DNA of 64,000 nucleotides from Amorphoplanes digitatis (GTDB taxonomy: Bacteria > Actinomycetota > Actinomycetes > Mycobacteriales > Micromonosporaceae): assembly GCF_014205335.1 (NCBI RefSeq), contig NZ_JACHNH010000001.1:868001-932000 (forward strand), in the 5' to 3' direction. Below, in pieces: positions 26,977 to 37,672 of the stretch. The position numbers were made by a program, and so were the translations under genes. The stretch's first letter is position 1; every line of letters starts with the position of its first letter. The notes under the pieces are model-generated. The model saw nothing but the letters and a program-made list of their open reading frames with translations. It was not told the DNA's origin and searched no databases.

Positions 26977-27062
26977 GCGCACTGCTCCTCTGCCCAGCGT
27001 TACCGGGCCATGAGAGATGAGCAGTGCGCTAGGTCCCGTGCTTCGGCACGAGGACCTTTTTT
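26976..27062 (+). terminator. ilvB attenuator: pause hairpin and intrinsic terminator
   Basis: AGCGCACTGCTC (26976-26987), starting in the leader stop codon, pairs perfectly with GAGCAGTGCGCT (27019-27030). Immediately after, AGGTCC-CGTGC (27031-27041), loop TTCG and GCACG-A-GGACCT (27046-27057) form a terminator followed by six T residues (27057-27062). A possible alternative pairing is GGGCC (27005-27009) with GGTCC (27032-27036), including a G-U pair, which would disrupt the terminator. Confidence 0.8.
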
Positions 27063-27120
27063 GTTGCTCACACACGGGAACGATCCGGCCCGCCCATCCC
27101 GAACGAAGGTCTGAATCGCC

Positions 27121-28953
27121 ATGACGAGACCCACACCCGAGACCCTCGCCAACCGTGCCACCCCGGCCACCGTCGCGGCGGCTGCCGGCGCCCCGGCCGT
27201 AGTCACGGTGTCACCGACCCCCGCCAGCGGGGCCGGTTCGCTCGTGCGGTCGCTCGAGGCGCTCGGCGTCGAAGTGGCGTTCGGCATCCCCGGCGGGGCG
27301 ATCCTGCCCGCCTACGACCCGCTGTACGACTCCAAGGTCCGGCACATCCTGGTCCGCCACGAGCAGGGCGCCGGCCACGCCGCCACCGGGTACGCCCAGG
27401 CCACCGGCAAGGTCGGCGTCTGCATCGCCACCTCCGGGCCGGGCGCGACGAACCTGGTCACGCCGATCGCCGACGCTTACATGGACTCGGTGCCGATCGT
27501 CGCGATCACCGGCCAGGTGGCCCGGCCCGCGATCGGCACGGACGCCTTCCAGGAGGCGGACATCCAGGGCATCACGCTGCCGATCACGAAGCACAACTTC
27601 CTGATCCAGACGCCCGAGGAGATCCCCCAGATCATGGCGGAGGCGTTCCACCTCGCCTCCTCCGGGCGCCCCGGGCCGGTGCTCGTGGACATCCCCAAGG
27701 ACGTGCTCCAGGCGGCGACCACGTTCGCCTGGCCGCCCACCCTCGACCTGCCCGGCTACCGGCCGACGCTGCACCCGCACGGCAAGCAGATCCGCGAGGC
27801 GGCCCGGCTGATCGCCGCCGCCAAGCGCCCGGTGCTGTACGTGGGCGGCGGCGTGCTCAAGGCCGGCGCCACCGACGGGCTGCGCAAGCTCGCCGAGCTG
27901 ACCGGCATGCCGGTCATCACCACGCTGATGGCGCTCGGCGCGTTCCCCGACTCGCACCCGCAGCACCTGGGCATGCCCGGCATGCACGGCACGGTCCCGG
28001 CCGTGTACGCGCTCCAGAAGGCGGACCTGCTGGTCACGCTCGGCGCCCGCTTCGACGACCGGGTCACCGGCAAGCTCGACTCGTTCGCGCCGGAGGCGAA
28101 GGTCGTGCACGCCGACATCGACCCCGCGGAGATCGGCAAGAACCGGCACGCGGACGTCCCGATCGTGGGCGACGCGCGGCACGTCATCGACGAGCTGATC
28201 GCGGCCGTCTCCGCCACCGCGGGCGGAACGGCGGCGTACCAGTCCTGGTGGGCGCAGCTCAACGACCTGCGCGAGCGCTACCCGCTTGGCTACGACGAGC
28301 CGACCGACGGCACCCTCGCGCCGCAGTACGTGATCGAGCGGATCGGCGAGCTGGTCGGCCCGGACGCGGTCTACGTGGCCGGCGTTGGTCAGCACCAGAT
28401 GTGGGCGTCCCAGTTCATCAAGTACGAGAAGCCGGGCACCTGGCTCAACTCCGGCGGCGCCGGGACCATGGGCTACGCGGTGCCCGCCGCGATGGGCGCC
28501 AAGGTCGGCCGCCCCGACACCCAGGTGTGGGCGATCGACGGCGACGGCTGCTTCCAGATGACCAATCAGGAGCTCGCCACCTGCGCGCTGGAGGGCATCC
28601 CGGTCAAGATCGCCGTCATCAACAACGGCAACCTGGGCATGGTCCGGCAGTGGCAGACCCTGTTCTACGAGGGCCGCTACTCGAACACCGAGCTGGGCAC
28701 GCACAAGCACCGCATCCCGGACTTCGTGAAGCTCGCCGAGGCGCTGGGCTGTGTCGGCCTGCGCTGCGAGACCAAGGAAGAGGTGGACGCGACGATCAAG
28801 GCGGCCCTGGAGATCAACGACCGGCCGGTGGTCATCGACTTCACGGTCGGCAAGGACGCCATGGTCTGGCCGATGGTCGCCGCCGGCACCAGCAACGACG
28901 AGATCATGTTCGCCCGGGACGTGCGCCCGAGCTTCGACGAGGACGACCTCTAG
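27121..28953 (+). CDS. ilvB: Acetolactate synthase large subunit
   Basis: This 610-residue ThDP enzyme condenses pyruvate with pyruvate or 2-oxobutyrate, the first common step of valine, leucine and isoleucine synthesis. The activating Glu is in [18 protein letters not shown], the ThDP motif runs from [15 protein letters not shown] to [12 protein letters not shown], and the FAD-binding middle domain is present. A ~40-residue Ala/Pro/Thr-rich N-terminal extension is common in actinobacteria. GAAGG lies before the ATG. It heads ilvBNC and is preceded by the leader-peptide attenuator. Confidence 0.97.
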   Translation: MTRPTPETLANRATPATVAAAAGAPAVVTVSPTPASGAGSLVRSLEALGVEVAFGIPGGAILPAYDPLYDSKVRHILVRHEQGAGHAATGYAQATGKVGVCIATSGPGATNLVTPIADAYMDSVPIVAITGQVARPAIGTDAFQEADIQGITLPITKHNFLIQTPEEIPQIMAEAFHLASSGRPGPVLVDIPKDVLQAATTFAWPPTLDLPGYRPTLHPHGKQIREAARLIAAAKRPVLYVGGGVLKAGATDGLRKLAELTGMPVITTLMALGAFPDSHPQHLGMPGMHGTVPAVYALQKADLLVTLGARFDDRVTGKLDSFAPEAKVVHADIDPAEIGKNRHADVPIVGDARHVIDELIAAVSATAGGTAAYQSWWAQLNDLRERYPLGYDEPTDGTLAPQYVIERIGELVGPDAVYVAGVGQHQMWASQFIKYEKPGTWLNSGGAGTMGYAVPAAMGAKVGRPDTQVWAIDGDGCFQMTNQELATCALEGIPVKIAVINNGNLGMVRQWQTLFYEGRYSNTELGTHKHRIPDFVKLAEALGCVGLRCETKEEVDATIKAALEINDRPVVIDFTVGKDAMVWPMVAAGTSNDEIMFARDVRPSFDEDDL

Positions 28954-28971
28954 GCGGATGGGAATCACACC

Positions 28972-29487
28972 ATGAACAAGCACACCCTCTCCGTGCTGGT
29001 GGAGAACAAGCCCGGCGTGCTCGCCCGGGTTTCGGGCCTCTTCTCGCGACGGAGCTTCAACATCGATTCGCTGGCGGTGGGCGAGACGGAGAACCCGGAC
29101 GTCTCCCGCATCACGATCGTGGTCAACGCCGACTCCTCACCCCTGGAGCAGGTGACCAAGCAGCTCAACAAGCTGGTGAACGTCCTGAAGATCGTCGAGC
29201 TGGACCCGCAGCAGTCGGTGCAGCGCGAACTCCTGCTGGTCAAGGTGCGGGCCGACCGCACGGTGCGCGGGCAGGTCCTCGAGACGGTCGAGCTGTTCAG
29301 GGCGAAGGTGATCGACGTCGCCCCGGACACCCTCACGATCGAGGCGACCGGCAACCCCGACAAACTGGACGCGCTGCTGCGCGACCTCGAGCCGTACGGC
29401 ATCAAGGAAATGGTCCAGTCCGGCCTGGTCGCCATCGGCCGCGGCTCGCGCTCGATCACTACCGGCCCCGCCCTGCGCGCGGCCTAG
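28972..29487 (+). CDS. ilvN: Acetolactate synthase small (regulatory) subunit
   Basis: This 171-residue subunit activates IlvB and gives it valine feedback sensitivity. The N-terminal ACT domain is clear (HTLSVLVENKPGVLARVSGLFSRRSFNIDSLAVGETE), followed by the C-terminal domain (VQRELLLVKVRADRTVRGQVLE...GLVAIGRGSRS). It starts 18 bp after ilvB and is 69 bp before ilvC. Confidence 0.97.
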   Translation: MNKHTLSVLVENKPGVLARVSGLFSRRSFNIDSLAVGETENPDVSRITIVVNADSSPLEQVTKQLNKLVNVLKIVELDPQQSVQRELLLVKVRADRTVRGQVLETVELFRAKVIDVAPDTLTIEATGNPDKLDALLRDLEPYGIKEMVQSGLVAIGRGSRSITTGPALRAA

Positions 29488-30570
<1,083 letters not shown>

Positions 30571-30589
30571 CCTTTCGACGCCGGTAAGC

Positions 30590-30633
30590 ACGCCGGGTCG
30601 GTGCGCCGCAAGGCCGCCGGCCCGGCGTTTTTT
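30590..30633 (+). terminator. Intrinsic terminator after ilvC
   Basis: ACGCCGGGTCGG (30590-30601) pairs with CCGGCCCGGCGT (30617-30628) over 12 bp with one G-U pair, followed by six T residues. This closes the ilvBNC unit. Confidence 0.85.
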
Positions 30634-30752
30634 CGTGAGCAATCGACTACCTGAAACGTCCGTGTTACCTCCCGCTTACCGAAACGGCGTCGTCATAGAA
30701 ATGTGAACTGTTCGGACGCCGCCGGGCCGACGGTAGGCGGTACATTCCGGGT

Positions 30753-32015
30753 ATGCGACTGGCTGATTCTTTCCGGAGTGAGCGCTTCGGCGCGGTCCGG
30801 ATTCATGAGCTGCAGAGGGTGATCGAGCTTGACTCGAGCGCCGAGCAAGATGCGGGCCAGCCCAGTCTTTCGGCTGGTAGCCGGGCCGTGCCGCCCGAGG
30901 CATTGCGCGCCGTCGAGTCGCAAATGGTAATCGTGGTCCCCTGCATGAATGAGACGCGAAGCGTCGTCGAAGGGGTACTCTCCGGAATTCCCCATGACTG
31001 TCTCATTGTGTTGGTCTCCAACAGCGACAAGCTGCCCGTGGACCGATACGAGAGCGAAGCGCAGACGCTCGAGCAGTTCTGCCGCCTGGCCGGCCGGTCC
31101 GCGATCAGCGTCCATCAGAAAGACCCCGGACTCGCGGCCGCATTCAAGGCCGCGGGCATGGAGGAGTTGATCGGCGAGGACGGTCTGGTCCGTTCCGGCA
31201 AGGGCGAGGCGATGCTGATCGGCATGGCGCTTGCCGCGATGACGGGCCGCCGCTACGTGGGCTACGTCGACGCCGACAACTACGTGCCGGGCGCCGTCCA
31301 TGAGTACTGCAAGGCATACGCCGCCGGGCTGCACCTGGCCGACAGCCCGTACTCGATGGTCCGGATCTTCTGGCACTCCAAGCCGAAGCTGCGCGACGGC
31401 CGGCTGTTCTTCAGCCGCCGGGGCCGCAGCTCGGAGATCACCAACGAGTGGCTCAATCGCTTCCTCGCCGAGTATTCCGGCTTCGGCACGGAGGTGATCG
31501 CGACGGGCAACGCCGGCGAGCACGCGATGAGCCTCGACCTGGGCCTCAAGCTGCGGCTGGCCGGTGGCTTCGCGGTCGAGCCGTACGAGTTCATGGACCT
31601 CTTCGAGCAGTTCGGCGGGGTGCTGGAGTGCGACAGCCCGGACGTCATGAGCTGTTCGGTGCCGGTGCTCCAGATCGAGACCCGCAACCCGCACTTCCAC
31701 GACAACAAGGGCGAGGAGCACGTGCGGGGCATGCGGATGCAGGCCCTGAACGTCGTCTACCACTCGCCGGTGACGCTGCCCGCGGTGCGCCGGGCGATCA
31801 TCGACTTCATGGTGTCGCAGGGCGCACTGGAGATCGGCCAGGAGCCGCCGCGCGAGCGGGTCTACCCGCCCGTGGGCAGCCTCGACCTGGAGCTGCTCTA
31901 CGACGGGCTGGACGCCGAGGCGCTCAGCTTCCGCCAGTTCGACGGCCGCGCGTCGGCGGGCTACACCGCCGCGCCGCCGATCGAGCGGGACTCCATCCCG
32001 CTGCCGGCCGCCTGA
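30753..32015 (+). CDS. mpgS: Mannosyl-3-phosphoglycerate synthase (GT55)
   Basis: This 420-residue glycosyltransferase should transfer mannose from GDP-mannose to 3-phosphoglycerate, the first step to the compatible solute mannosylglycerate. Family motifs are abundant: MVIVVPCMNE, GVLSGIPHDCLIVLVSNSDKLPVDR, VHQKDPGLAAAFKAAG, LVRSGKGEAMLIG, YVGYVDADNYVPGAVHEY (the metal-binding DxD region), SPYSMVRIFWHSKPK and GNAGEHAM. No mannosyl-3-phosphoglycerate phosphatase gene is adjacent. The gene is monocistronic, downstream of ilvC and its terminator, and convergent with a membrane protein 9 bp away. Confidence 0.9.
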   Translation: MRLADSFRSERFGAVRIHELQRVIELDSSAEQDAGQPSLSAGSRAVPPEALRAVESQMVIVVPCMNETRSVVEGVLSGIPHDCLIVLVSNSDKLPVDRYESEAQTLEQFCRLAGRSAISVHQKDPGLAAAFKAAGMEELIGEDGLVRSGKGEAMLIGMALAAMTGRRYVGYVDADNYVPGAVHEYCKAYAAGLHLADSPYSMVRIFWHSKPKLRDGRLFFSRRGRSSEITNEWLNRFLAEYSGFGTEVIATGNAGEHAMSLDLGLKLRLAGGFAVEPYEFMDLFEQFGGVLECDSPDVMSCSVPVLQIETRNPHFHDNKGEEHVRGMRMQALNVVYHSPVTLPAVRRAIIDFMVSQGALEIGQEPPRERVYPPVGSLDLELLYDGLDAEALSFRQFDGRASAGYTAAPPIERDSIPLPAA

Positions 32016-32024
32016 GCCGGCGGC

Positions 32025-32858
32025 TCAGGGCTGCGGCTTCTCCTGCGGCGCCGGCGGGATCTGCTCGGTCGGCGCCTGCTGTGACACGGCCGGCGGCGCG
32101 GGGCTCGTCGGCACGGGTTGCGGCGGCACTGACTGCCCGGGCGGTGGCTGCTGGGCCGGGGGCGCGGACCATGCCGTCGGGGCGGCGGGCCAGGCCTGAT
32201 ACTGCGGCGGCGGCGGACCGGGCCACGGCTGGCCCGGCGGCTGCGGCGGGTACTGGTACTGCGGCGGGTATCCGGGCTGCGGCGCCGGCACGCCCCACTG
32301 CTGCGGCGGCGGGTACTGCCCCGGCCACTGCCCCTGCGGCTGGGCCGGCGTCGTCAGGTCCTGCAACCAGTCCCGCTCCGCGTCGGCCCACACCCGCCGG
32401 GCGGCCAGGTAGGCCGGGCCCTGCCCGAACAGCGGGACGAGCAGGACGCCGAGGCCCAGCACCAGGGCGAGGACGCCGATCCGCAGGCCGGCGGTGTCCG
32501 AGTCGGCGGCCACCGCGCTGACCAGGAAGATCAACCCGGTGAGCAGGACCAGGCCGCCGACCACCATCGGCCCGACCGTGTTGCCGTTGCGCACCATGGA
32601 CCACGCGACCGCGGCGACCACGGCGGCGCCCATGGCGAGCCCCGCGGTGGCCAGACCCTCGGCCGTGGCCTCTCCGACGCTGTCGTAGTACGAGTCCGAG
32701 GTCAGGGTCAGCACGGCCCCGATCAGCAGCGCCATCGCGACGAGGCCGAGCAGCGACGCGGTGACCGCGACGGCGAAGGGCACCCGGCGCGGCGGCTCGG
32801 GGGTGGTGGGCCCGAGGTCCTCATCGGTTTCCTCGGCGTCGGTGGGGGCATCAGCCAT
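32025..32858 (-). CDS. Four-helix membrane protein with Pro/Gln-rich C-terminus
   Basis: This 277-residue protein of unknown function has an acidic N-terminus (about 30 residues), four transmembrane helices (about 27-50, 72-88, 96-115 and 123-145), and a ~110-residue tail rich in Pro, Gln, Tyr and Trp (repeated PPQ, QYPPQP and PGQPWPGPP-like motifs). Such tails are common in actinobacterial envelope proteins and may be cytoplasmic interaction regions. The ATG at 32858 is the first start before the acidic region. It is convergent with mpgS and divergent from serA. Confidence 0.7.
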   Translation of the reverse strand: MADAPTDAEETDEDLGPTTPEPPRRVPFAVAVTASLLGLVAMALLIGAVLTLTSDSYYDSVGEATAEGLATAGLAMGAAVVAAVAWSMVRNGNTVGPMVVGGLVLLTGLIFLVSAVAADSDTAGLRIGVLALVLGLGVLLVPLFGQGPAYLAARRVWADAERDWLQDLTTPAQPQGQWPGQYPPPQQWGVPAPQPGYPPQYQYPPQPPGQPWPGPPPPQYQAWPAAPTAWSAPPAQQPPPGQSVPPQPVPTSPAPPAVSQQAPTEQIPPAPQEKPQP

Positions 32859-33033
32859 GCCGAGGAGGCTATCGGCAAGCCGGGTCGCGGGGTGTCCCGC
32901 GGCGCACGGGACGATTTCACACTTGTGACGCCGGTCACCGTACGATGACGTCCCTCCCCGGTCGTCGATCCGCCTAGGATCGCCGGAAAGGTCCGGCCGG
33001 CCGGTCCACCCGCGAGACAAACTGTGGAGACAT

Positions 33034-34638
33034 ATGACTCCCGTAGTACTGATCGCAGAGGAACTGGCCCCCGCCGCCATCGATGTTCTGGCGCACGATT
33101 TCGACGTCCGCCACGTCGACGGCACCGACCGCGCGACGCTGCTCGCGGCCCTCGCCGACGCGGACGCGATCATCGTCCGCAGCGCCACCCAGGTCGACGC
33201 CGAGGTGGTCGCCGCGGCCCCGCGCCTGAAGGTCATCGCCCGCGCGGGCGTCGGCCTGGACAACGTCGACGTGCCCGCCGCCACCGCCCGCGGCGTCATG
33301 GTCGTCAACGCGCCGACCTCCAACATCGTCTCGGCCGCCGAGCAGGCGATCGCGCTGCTGCTCGCCGTCGCCCGGCACACGGCGAGCGCCAGCGCCTCGC
33401 TCAAGAACGGCGAGTGGAAGCGGAAGCAGTACACCGGCGTCGAGGTGCAGGGCAAGACCGTCGGCGTGGTCGGGCTGGGCCGCATCGGCGTGCTCTTCGC
33501 GCAACGGATGGCCGCGTTCGGCACCCGGCTGATCGCCTTCGACCCGTACATCCAGCCGGCCCGGGCCGCGCAGCTCGGCGTGCGGCTGGTCGGGCTCGAC
33601 GAGCTGCTGCGGGAGAGCGACTTCATCTCGGTGCACCTGCCGCGTACCCCGGAGACCATGGGCCTGATCGGGGAGAAGGAGCTGGCCACGGTCAAGCCCG
33701 GGGTGCGGATCGTCAACGCGGCCCGCGGTGGCCTGGTCGACGAGCGGGCGCTGGCCGAGGCGCTGGCCGAGGGCCGGGTCGCCGGCGCCGGCATCGACGT
33801 GTTCGTCGCCGAGCCGACCACCGACTCGCCGCTGTTCGGCTTCGACAACGTGGTGGTGACCCCACACCTGGGCGCCTCGACCGCCGAGGCGCAGGACAAG
33901 GCCGGCCTGTCGGTCGCCCGCAGCGTCAAGCTCGCGCTCCAGGGCGAGTTCGTGCCCGACGCGGTGAACGTGCAGGCCGGCGGCGTGGTTGACGAGGACG
34001 TGCGGCCGCTGCTGGCGCTCGCCGAGAAGCTCGGCAAGGTCTTCACCGCGGTCGCGGGCGGGGTCGCGGCGAGCGTGACCGTCGAGGTGCGCGGCGAGAT
34101 CGTGTCGCACGACGTCTCGGTGCTCAAGCTCGCGGCGACCAAGGGCCTCTTCACCTCCGTGGTGGAGGAGCAGGTCACCTACGTCAACGCCCCGCAGCTC
34201 GCGGCCGACCGGGGCGTCGAGGTCGAGCTGGTCGTCGACCACGAGATCTCCGACCACCACAACCTGGTGACCGTGCGGGGTGCGCTGCCGGACGGGCGCA
34301 CCGTGAGCGTCGCCGGCACCGTCACGGGCACGGGCACCACCCGTGAGGCCCGCCGGCTCACCGAGGTCGACGGGTTCGAGCTGGAGATGGACGCCGGCGG
34401 CGTGCTGCTGTTCTTCCGCTACTCGGACCGGCCCGGCATGGTCGGTGCCCTCGGCACGATCCTGGGCGAGGCGGGCGTCAACATCGCGGCGATGCAGGTG
34501 GCCCGGCGCGAGGCGGGCGGCGAGGCGCTGATGGCGCTGACCGTCGACTCCTCGGTGGATGCCGAGCTGTTCTCGTCGGTCGCGGCGGCGGTCGGGACCA
34601 CCAAGGGCAGCGTCGTGGACCTGCGGGACGAGGACTAG
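33034..34638 (+). CDS. serA: D-3-phosphoglycerate dehydrogenase, long form with ACT domain
   Basis: This 534-residue enzyme oxidises 3-phosphoglycerate to phosphohydroxypyruvate, the first step of serine synthesis. The catalytic domain has the NAD motif VGVVGLGRIGVLFAQRMAAFG, the Arg region VNAARGGLVDERALAEAL and the His in VVTPHLGAST. An intervening allosteric domain precedes the C-terminal ACT domain (VLLFFRYSDRPGMVGALGTILGEAGVNIAAMQV) that binds serine. A GGAG site precedes the ATG. Its last 4 bp overlap the convergent small gene. Confidence 0.97.
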   Translation: MTPVVLIAEELAPAAIDVLAHDFDVRHVDGTDRATLLAALADADAIIVRSATQVDAEVVAAAPRLKVIARAGVGLDNVDVPAATARGVMVVNAPTSNIVSAAEQAIALLLAVARHTASASASLKNGEWKRKQYTGVEVQGKTVGVVGLGRIGVLFAQRMAAFGTRLIAFDPYIQPARAAQLGVRLVGLDELLRESDFISVHLPRTPETMGLIGEKELATVKPGVRIVNAARGGLVDERALAEALAEGRVAGAGIDVFVAEPTTDSPLFGFDNVVVTPHLGASTAEAQDKAGLSVARSVKLALQGEFVPDAVNVQAGGVVDEDVRPLLALAEKLGKVFTAVAGGVAASVTVEVRGEIVSHDVSVLKLAATKGLFTSVVEEQVTYVNAPQLAADRGVEVELVVDHEISDHHNLVTVRGALPDGRTVSVAGTVTGTGTTREARRLTEVDGFELEMDAGGVLLFFRYSDRPGMVGALGTILGEAGVNIAAMQVARREAGGEALMALTVDSSVDAELFSSVAAAVGTTKGSVVDLRDED

Positions 34639-34997
34639 CGGAGCTTGACCGGCGGCGGATAAACCGTGCCGTCCTGGAGGTCGAGCAGGTCGAGGCCGTG
34701 TTCGCCGGCCAGTCGCTCGATCGTCTCCAGCACCGTGTCGGGGCAGGCCTCGTCCAGGCGCATCTGGATGTGGTCCGCCGCGGCGTGCAGCGGGGTGCCG
34801 GCCCACGGCGAGCCGGACTCCGTCGCGCGGGGGCCGCGGTCGGGATAATGGCTGGTCAGCGCGTCGTAGAAGGCGACGACGCGCGGGTCGGCGGGGCGCT
34901 GGGGGTGCTCACCACGGACGCACCGGTCGTTGGCGGCGCGCACGTCATCAGGTGTGTCCGTGTTGTTCAGGGCCCACACCACCAGGTCGAAACTCAC
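34635..34997 (-). CDS. Small hypothetical protein
   Basis: This 120-residue soluble protein (MSFDLVVWALNNTDTPDDVRAANDRC...) is not recognised with a named function. It has no signal peptide or membrane segment. Its start (MSFDLVVW, then a run of polar residues including PRVVAFYDALTSHYPD) resembles small conserved proteins seen in other actinomycetes. The start codon is GTG. Codon pattern and GC match neighbours, so it is probably real. It overlaps serA by 4 bp at the convergent ends. Confidence 0.65.
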   Translation of the reverse strand: MSFDLVVWALNNTDTPDDVRAANDRCVRGEHPQRPADPRVVAFYDALTSHYPDRGPRATESGSPWAGTPLHAAADHIQMRLDEACPDTVLETIERLAGEHGLDLLDLQDGTVYPPPVKLR

Positions 34998-35348
34998 CGG
35001 CGCATGGTGCCATACCGTCGGCCAACCGACTCAGTTGCCGCCGCGACACGCGGGGGATGCGTCTTGCGCGACATTAGTCCGCATCGCTAGCGTTGGTCCT
35101 GCCGCGCGGGCTACGCGGGCGTGTCTTCGGGTGACACTTCCGTGGTCGCTCCGTGCGGTGGATGCACCCCCGGCGGACGCGAGCCACGCGTACCTGTCGT
35201 GACAGCCCCCGCGATCGTTGCCGCGATCGGCGGGGGTTGTTCGCGTCTGCGCCCCTTAACGACGACTCACCCACACTGTGGGACCGCCGTGCCAGAGAAC
35301 GGGACCAGGACTACTGTCGAGCGAGTCGTATCTAGCGAGGGAGTTGAC
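34998..35348. other. Intergenic region with hairpin upstream of leuB
   Basis: This 351-bp gap holds no convincing gene. A hairpin at 35206-35236 pairs CCCCCGC-GATCG with CGATC-G-GCGGGGG around TTGCCG, with one bulged base. It has no T-tract and no branched-chain-rich leader peptide before it, so attenuation of leuB is not supported. A GAGGG site precedes the leuB GTG start. Confidence 0.45.
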
Positions 35349-36386
35349 GTGGCGGTGGCGCGGATCGCGGTGGTGGCCGGAGACGGCATCGGAACCGAGG
35401 TGACCGCGCAGGCCTGCAAGGTGATCGAGGCCGTCCTCCCGGACGTGGAGTTCGACGACTACGACCTGGGCGCCCGCTTCTACAACCGCACCAACGAGGT
35501 CCTGCCGCAGGCCATCGAGGACGAGCTGGCGGCGCACGACGCCATCCTGCTCGGCGCCATCGGCGACCCCAGCGTCCCGCCGGGCATCCTCGAGCGCGGG
35601 CTGCTGCTCAAGCTCCGCTTCGACTTCGACCAGTACGTCAACCTGCGCCCGTCCCGGCTCTGGCCCGGCACGACCAGCCCGCTTGCCGGCCTCAAGCCCG
35701 GCGAGATCGACATGGTCGTCGTCCGCGAGGGCACCGAGGGCCTCTACGTCGGCGCCGGCGGTGTCCTGCACCGCGACACCCCCGCCGAGATCGCCACCGA
35801 GGAGAGCCTGAACACCCGGCACGGCGTCGAGCGGGTCGTCCGCGACGCCTTCGCCCGGGCGCGGCGCCGCGAGCGCCGCCACCTCACCCTCGTGCACAAG
35901 ACCAACGTGCTCACCCACGCGGGCGGGCTCTGGGCGCGCACCTTCGCCGCCGTCGCCGCCGAGTTCCCCGACGTGACAACGGATTACCAGCACATCGACG
36001 CCGCGAGCATGTTCCTGGTGAGCAACCCGCAGCGCTTCGACGTGGTGGTGACCGACAACCTCTTCGGTGACATCCTCACCGACATCGCCGCTGCCGTGAC
36101 CGGTGGCATCGGCATGGCCGCCAGCGGCTCCGTCAACCCGGAGCGCAAGTACCCCTCGACCTTCGAGCCGGTGCACGGCTCGGCGCCGGACATCGCCGGC
36201 CAGGGCATCGCCGACCCGGCGGCCGCGATCCTCTCCGCGTCGATGCTGCTCGAGCACCTCGGGCACACCGACGAGGCCCGCCGAGTAGCCGAGGCGGTCG
36301 CGGCCGAGGTCGCGTCCCGTGCACCGGGCGCGCCGCTGCGTACCGCCGAGGTAGGGGACCGGGTCGCCGCCGCCGCGGTCGCCTGA
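35349..36386 (+). CDS. leuB: 3-isopropylmalate dehydrogenase
   Basis: This 345-residue NAD- and Mg-dependent enzyme oxidises and decarboxylates 3-isopropylmalate in leucine synthesis; it can also serve the citramalate route to isoleucine started by CimA. Family marks are [72 protein letters not shown] and [24 protein letters not shown] 35349 (with GAGGG 9 nt upstream) gives the normal start; GTG 35355 is a close alternative. Confidence 0.95.
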   Translation: MAVARIAVVAGDGIGTEVTAQACKVIEAVLPDVEFDDYDLGARFYNRTNEVLPQAIEDELAAHDAILLGAIGDPSVPPGILERGLLLKLRFDFDQYVNLRPSRLWPGTTSPLAGLKPGEIDMVVVREGTEGLYVGAGGVLHRDTPAEIATEESLNTRHGVERVVRDAFARARRRERRHLTLVHKTNVLTHAGGLWARTFAAVAAEFPDVTTDYQHIDAASMFLVSNPQRFDVVVTDNLFGDILTDIAAAVTGGIGMAASGSVNPERKYPSTFEPVHGSAPDIAGQGIADPAAAILSASMLLEHLGHTDEARRVAEAVAAEVASRAPGAPLRTAEVGDRVAAAAVA

Positions 36387-36402
36387 TCCGACACCCTCCC
36401 GT

Positions 36403-36433
36403 CACCCCGCCGTAGCCCTCGGGCCGGCGGGTG
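36403..36433 (+). terminator. Hairpin after leuB
   Basis: CACCC(C)GCCG (36403-36412) pairs with CGGCGGGTG (36425-36433), nine pairs with one bulge, 16 bp after the leuB stop. No T-tract follows. Confidence 0.45.
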
Positions 36434-36540
36434 TTGGCGCACACCCGATGGTCGTCGTTGAACGACCGTTCGGGGTAAGTTCATGGAGCACTGCGGGTGC
36501 TACCTCTTCATTCTTCGTGACAGAAAGCAGGTCAACTGCC

Positions 36541-37638
36541 ATGAGTGGTGGTGACAACCTCGACTTCGAGATCCGTCCGAACCCGGCGCCCGTAAGCGAC
36601 GCGGAGCGCGCAACGCGGCTCACCAACCCGGGCTTCGGCCGGATCTTCACCGACCACATGGTCACCATTCGCTATGCGGAAGGTAAGGGCTGGTACGAGC
36701 CGCGGGTGGAGGCGCGCGCGCCGATCCCGATGGACCCGGCCTCGGCCGTGCTGCACTACGCGCAGGAGATCTTCGAGGGCCTGAAGGCGTACACCACGCC
36801 GGATGGCGGCGTGGCGCTGTTCCGCCCGGACGCGAACGCCGCCCGCTTCAACCAGTCCGCGCAGCGGATGGCGATGCCGGCGGTGCCGCAGGCCGCGTTC
36901 CTGGAGTCGCTGCGCCAGATCATCGCGATCGACCGGAAGTGGATCCCGCAGGGCGACGAGGGCAGCCTCTACCTGCGGCCGTTCGCCTACGCCAGCGAGG
37001 TCTTCCTCGGCGTGCGCCCGGCGATGGAGTACCTGTACCTGGTGATCGCCTCGCCGGTCGGCGCCTACTTCAGCGGCGGGGTCAAGCCGGTCACCGTGTG
37101 GATCACCCCGGACTACACCCGCGCGGCGCCCGGCGGCACCGGCGCGGCCAAGTGCGGCGGCAACTACGCCGCCGGCCTGTCCGCCCAGGCCGAGGCGATC
37201 GAGCACGGCTGCGACCAGGTGGTCTACCTGGACGCGGTCGAGCGCCGGTACGTCGACGAGCTCGGCGGGATGAACATCGTCTTCGTGCAGGACGACGGCT
37301 CGCTGGTCACGCCGCCGCTGACCGGCACGATCCTGCCGGGCATCACCCGTGACTCGATCCTCAAGCTGGCGCAGCGGGCCGGCCGCCGGGTCGAGGAGCG
37401 CCCGGTCAGCTTCGACGAGTGGCGCGACGGCGCCGCGTCGGGCCGGATCCGTGAGGCGTTCGCCTGCGGCACCGCCGCGGTGATCACGCCGATCGGCACG
37501 GTCCGCCACCCCGACGGCGAGTTCACCGTCGCGGACGGCGGCTCGGGCGAGGTCACGATGGCGCTGCGCCAGGAGCTGTCGGACATCCAGCGCGGCCGCG
37601 CCGAGGACCCGTTCGGCTGGGTGCACAAGGTCTTCTGA
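36541..37638 (+). CDS. ilvE: Branched-chain amino acid aminotransferase
   Basis: This 365-residue PLP enzyme performs the last step of leucine, isoleucine and valine synthesis. Fold-type IV marks are HYAQEIFEGLKAY, RPDANAARFNQSAQRMAMP, YLRPFAYASE, the PLP Lys in GGTGAAKCGGNYAAGL, and EAFACGTAAVITPIG. ATG 36541 gives the normal start; the frame is open upstream to 36448 (MVVVERPFG...), but no family-like extension is expected. It lies 154 bp after leuB, past a hairpin, so it probably has its own promoter. Confidence 0.95.
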   Translation: MSGGDNLDFEIRPNPAPVSDAERATRLTNPGFGRIFTDHMVTIRYAEGKGWYEPRVEARAPIPMDPASAVLHYAQEIFEGLKAYTTPDGGVALFRPDANAARFNQSAQRMAMPAVPQAAFLESLRQIIAIDRKWIPQGDEGSLYLRPFAYASEVFLGVRPAMEYLYLVIASPVGAYFSGGVKPVTVWITPDYTRAAPGGTGAAKCGGNYAAGLSAQAEAIEHGCDQVVYLDAVERRYVDELGGMNIVFVQDDGSLVTPPLTGTILPGITRDSILKLAQRAGRRVEERPVSFDEWRDGAASGRIREAFACGTAAVITPIGTVRHPDGEFTVADGGSGEVTMALRQELSDIQRGRAEDPFGWVHKVF

Positions 37639-37672
37639 GGTCCCGGCTGACGGCCGCCCGCAACGGCGGCCG

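Noticed and set aside
35206..35236. Hairpin before leuB as a third branched-chain attenuator
   Set aside because: There is no T-tract, and no short frame before it is enriched in Leu, Val or Ile codons; the hairpin is listed only as a structure.
36448..36540. N-terminal extension of ilvE (MVVVERPFG...)
   Set aside because: The frame is open but IlvE homologues begin near MSGGDNLDFEIRP-like sequence; the extension has no family similarity and its Val run is too long a peptide for a leader.
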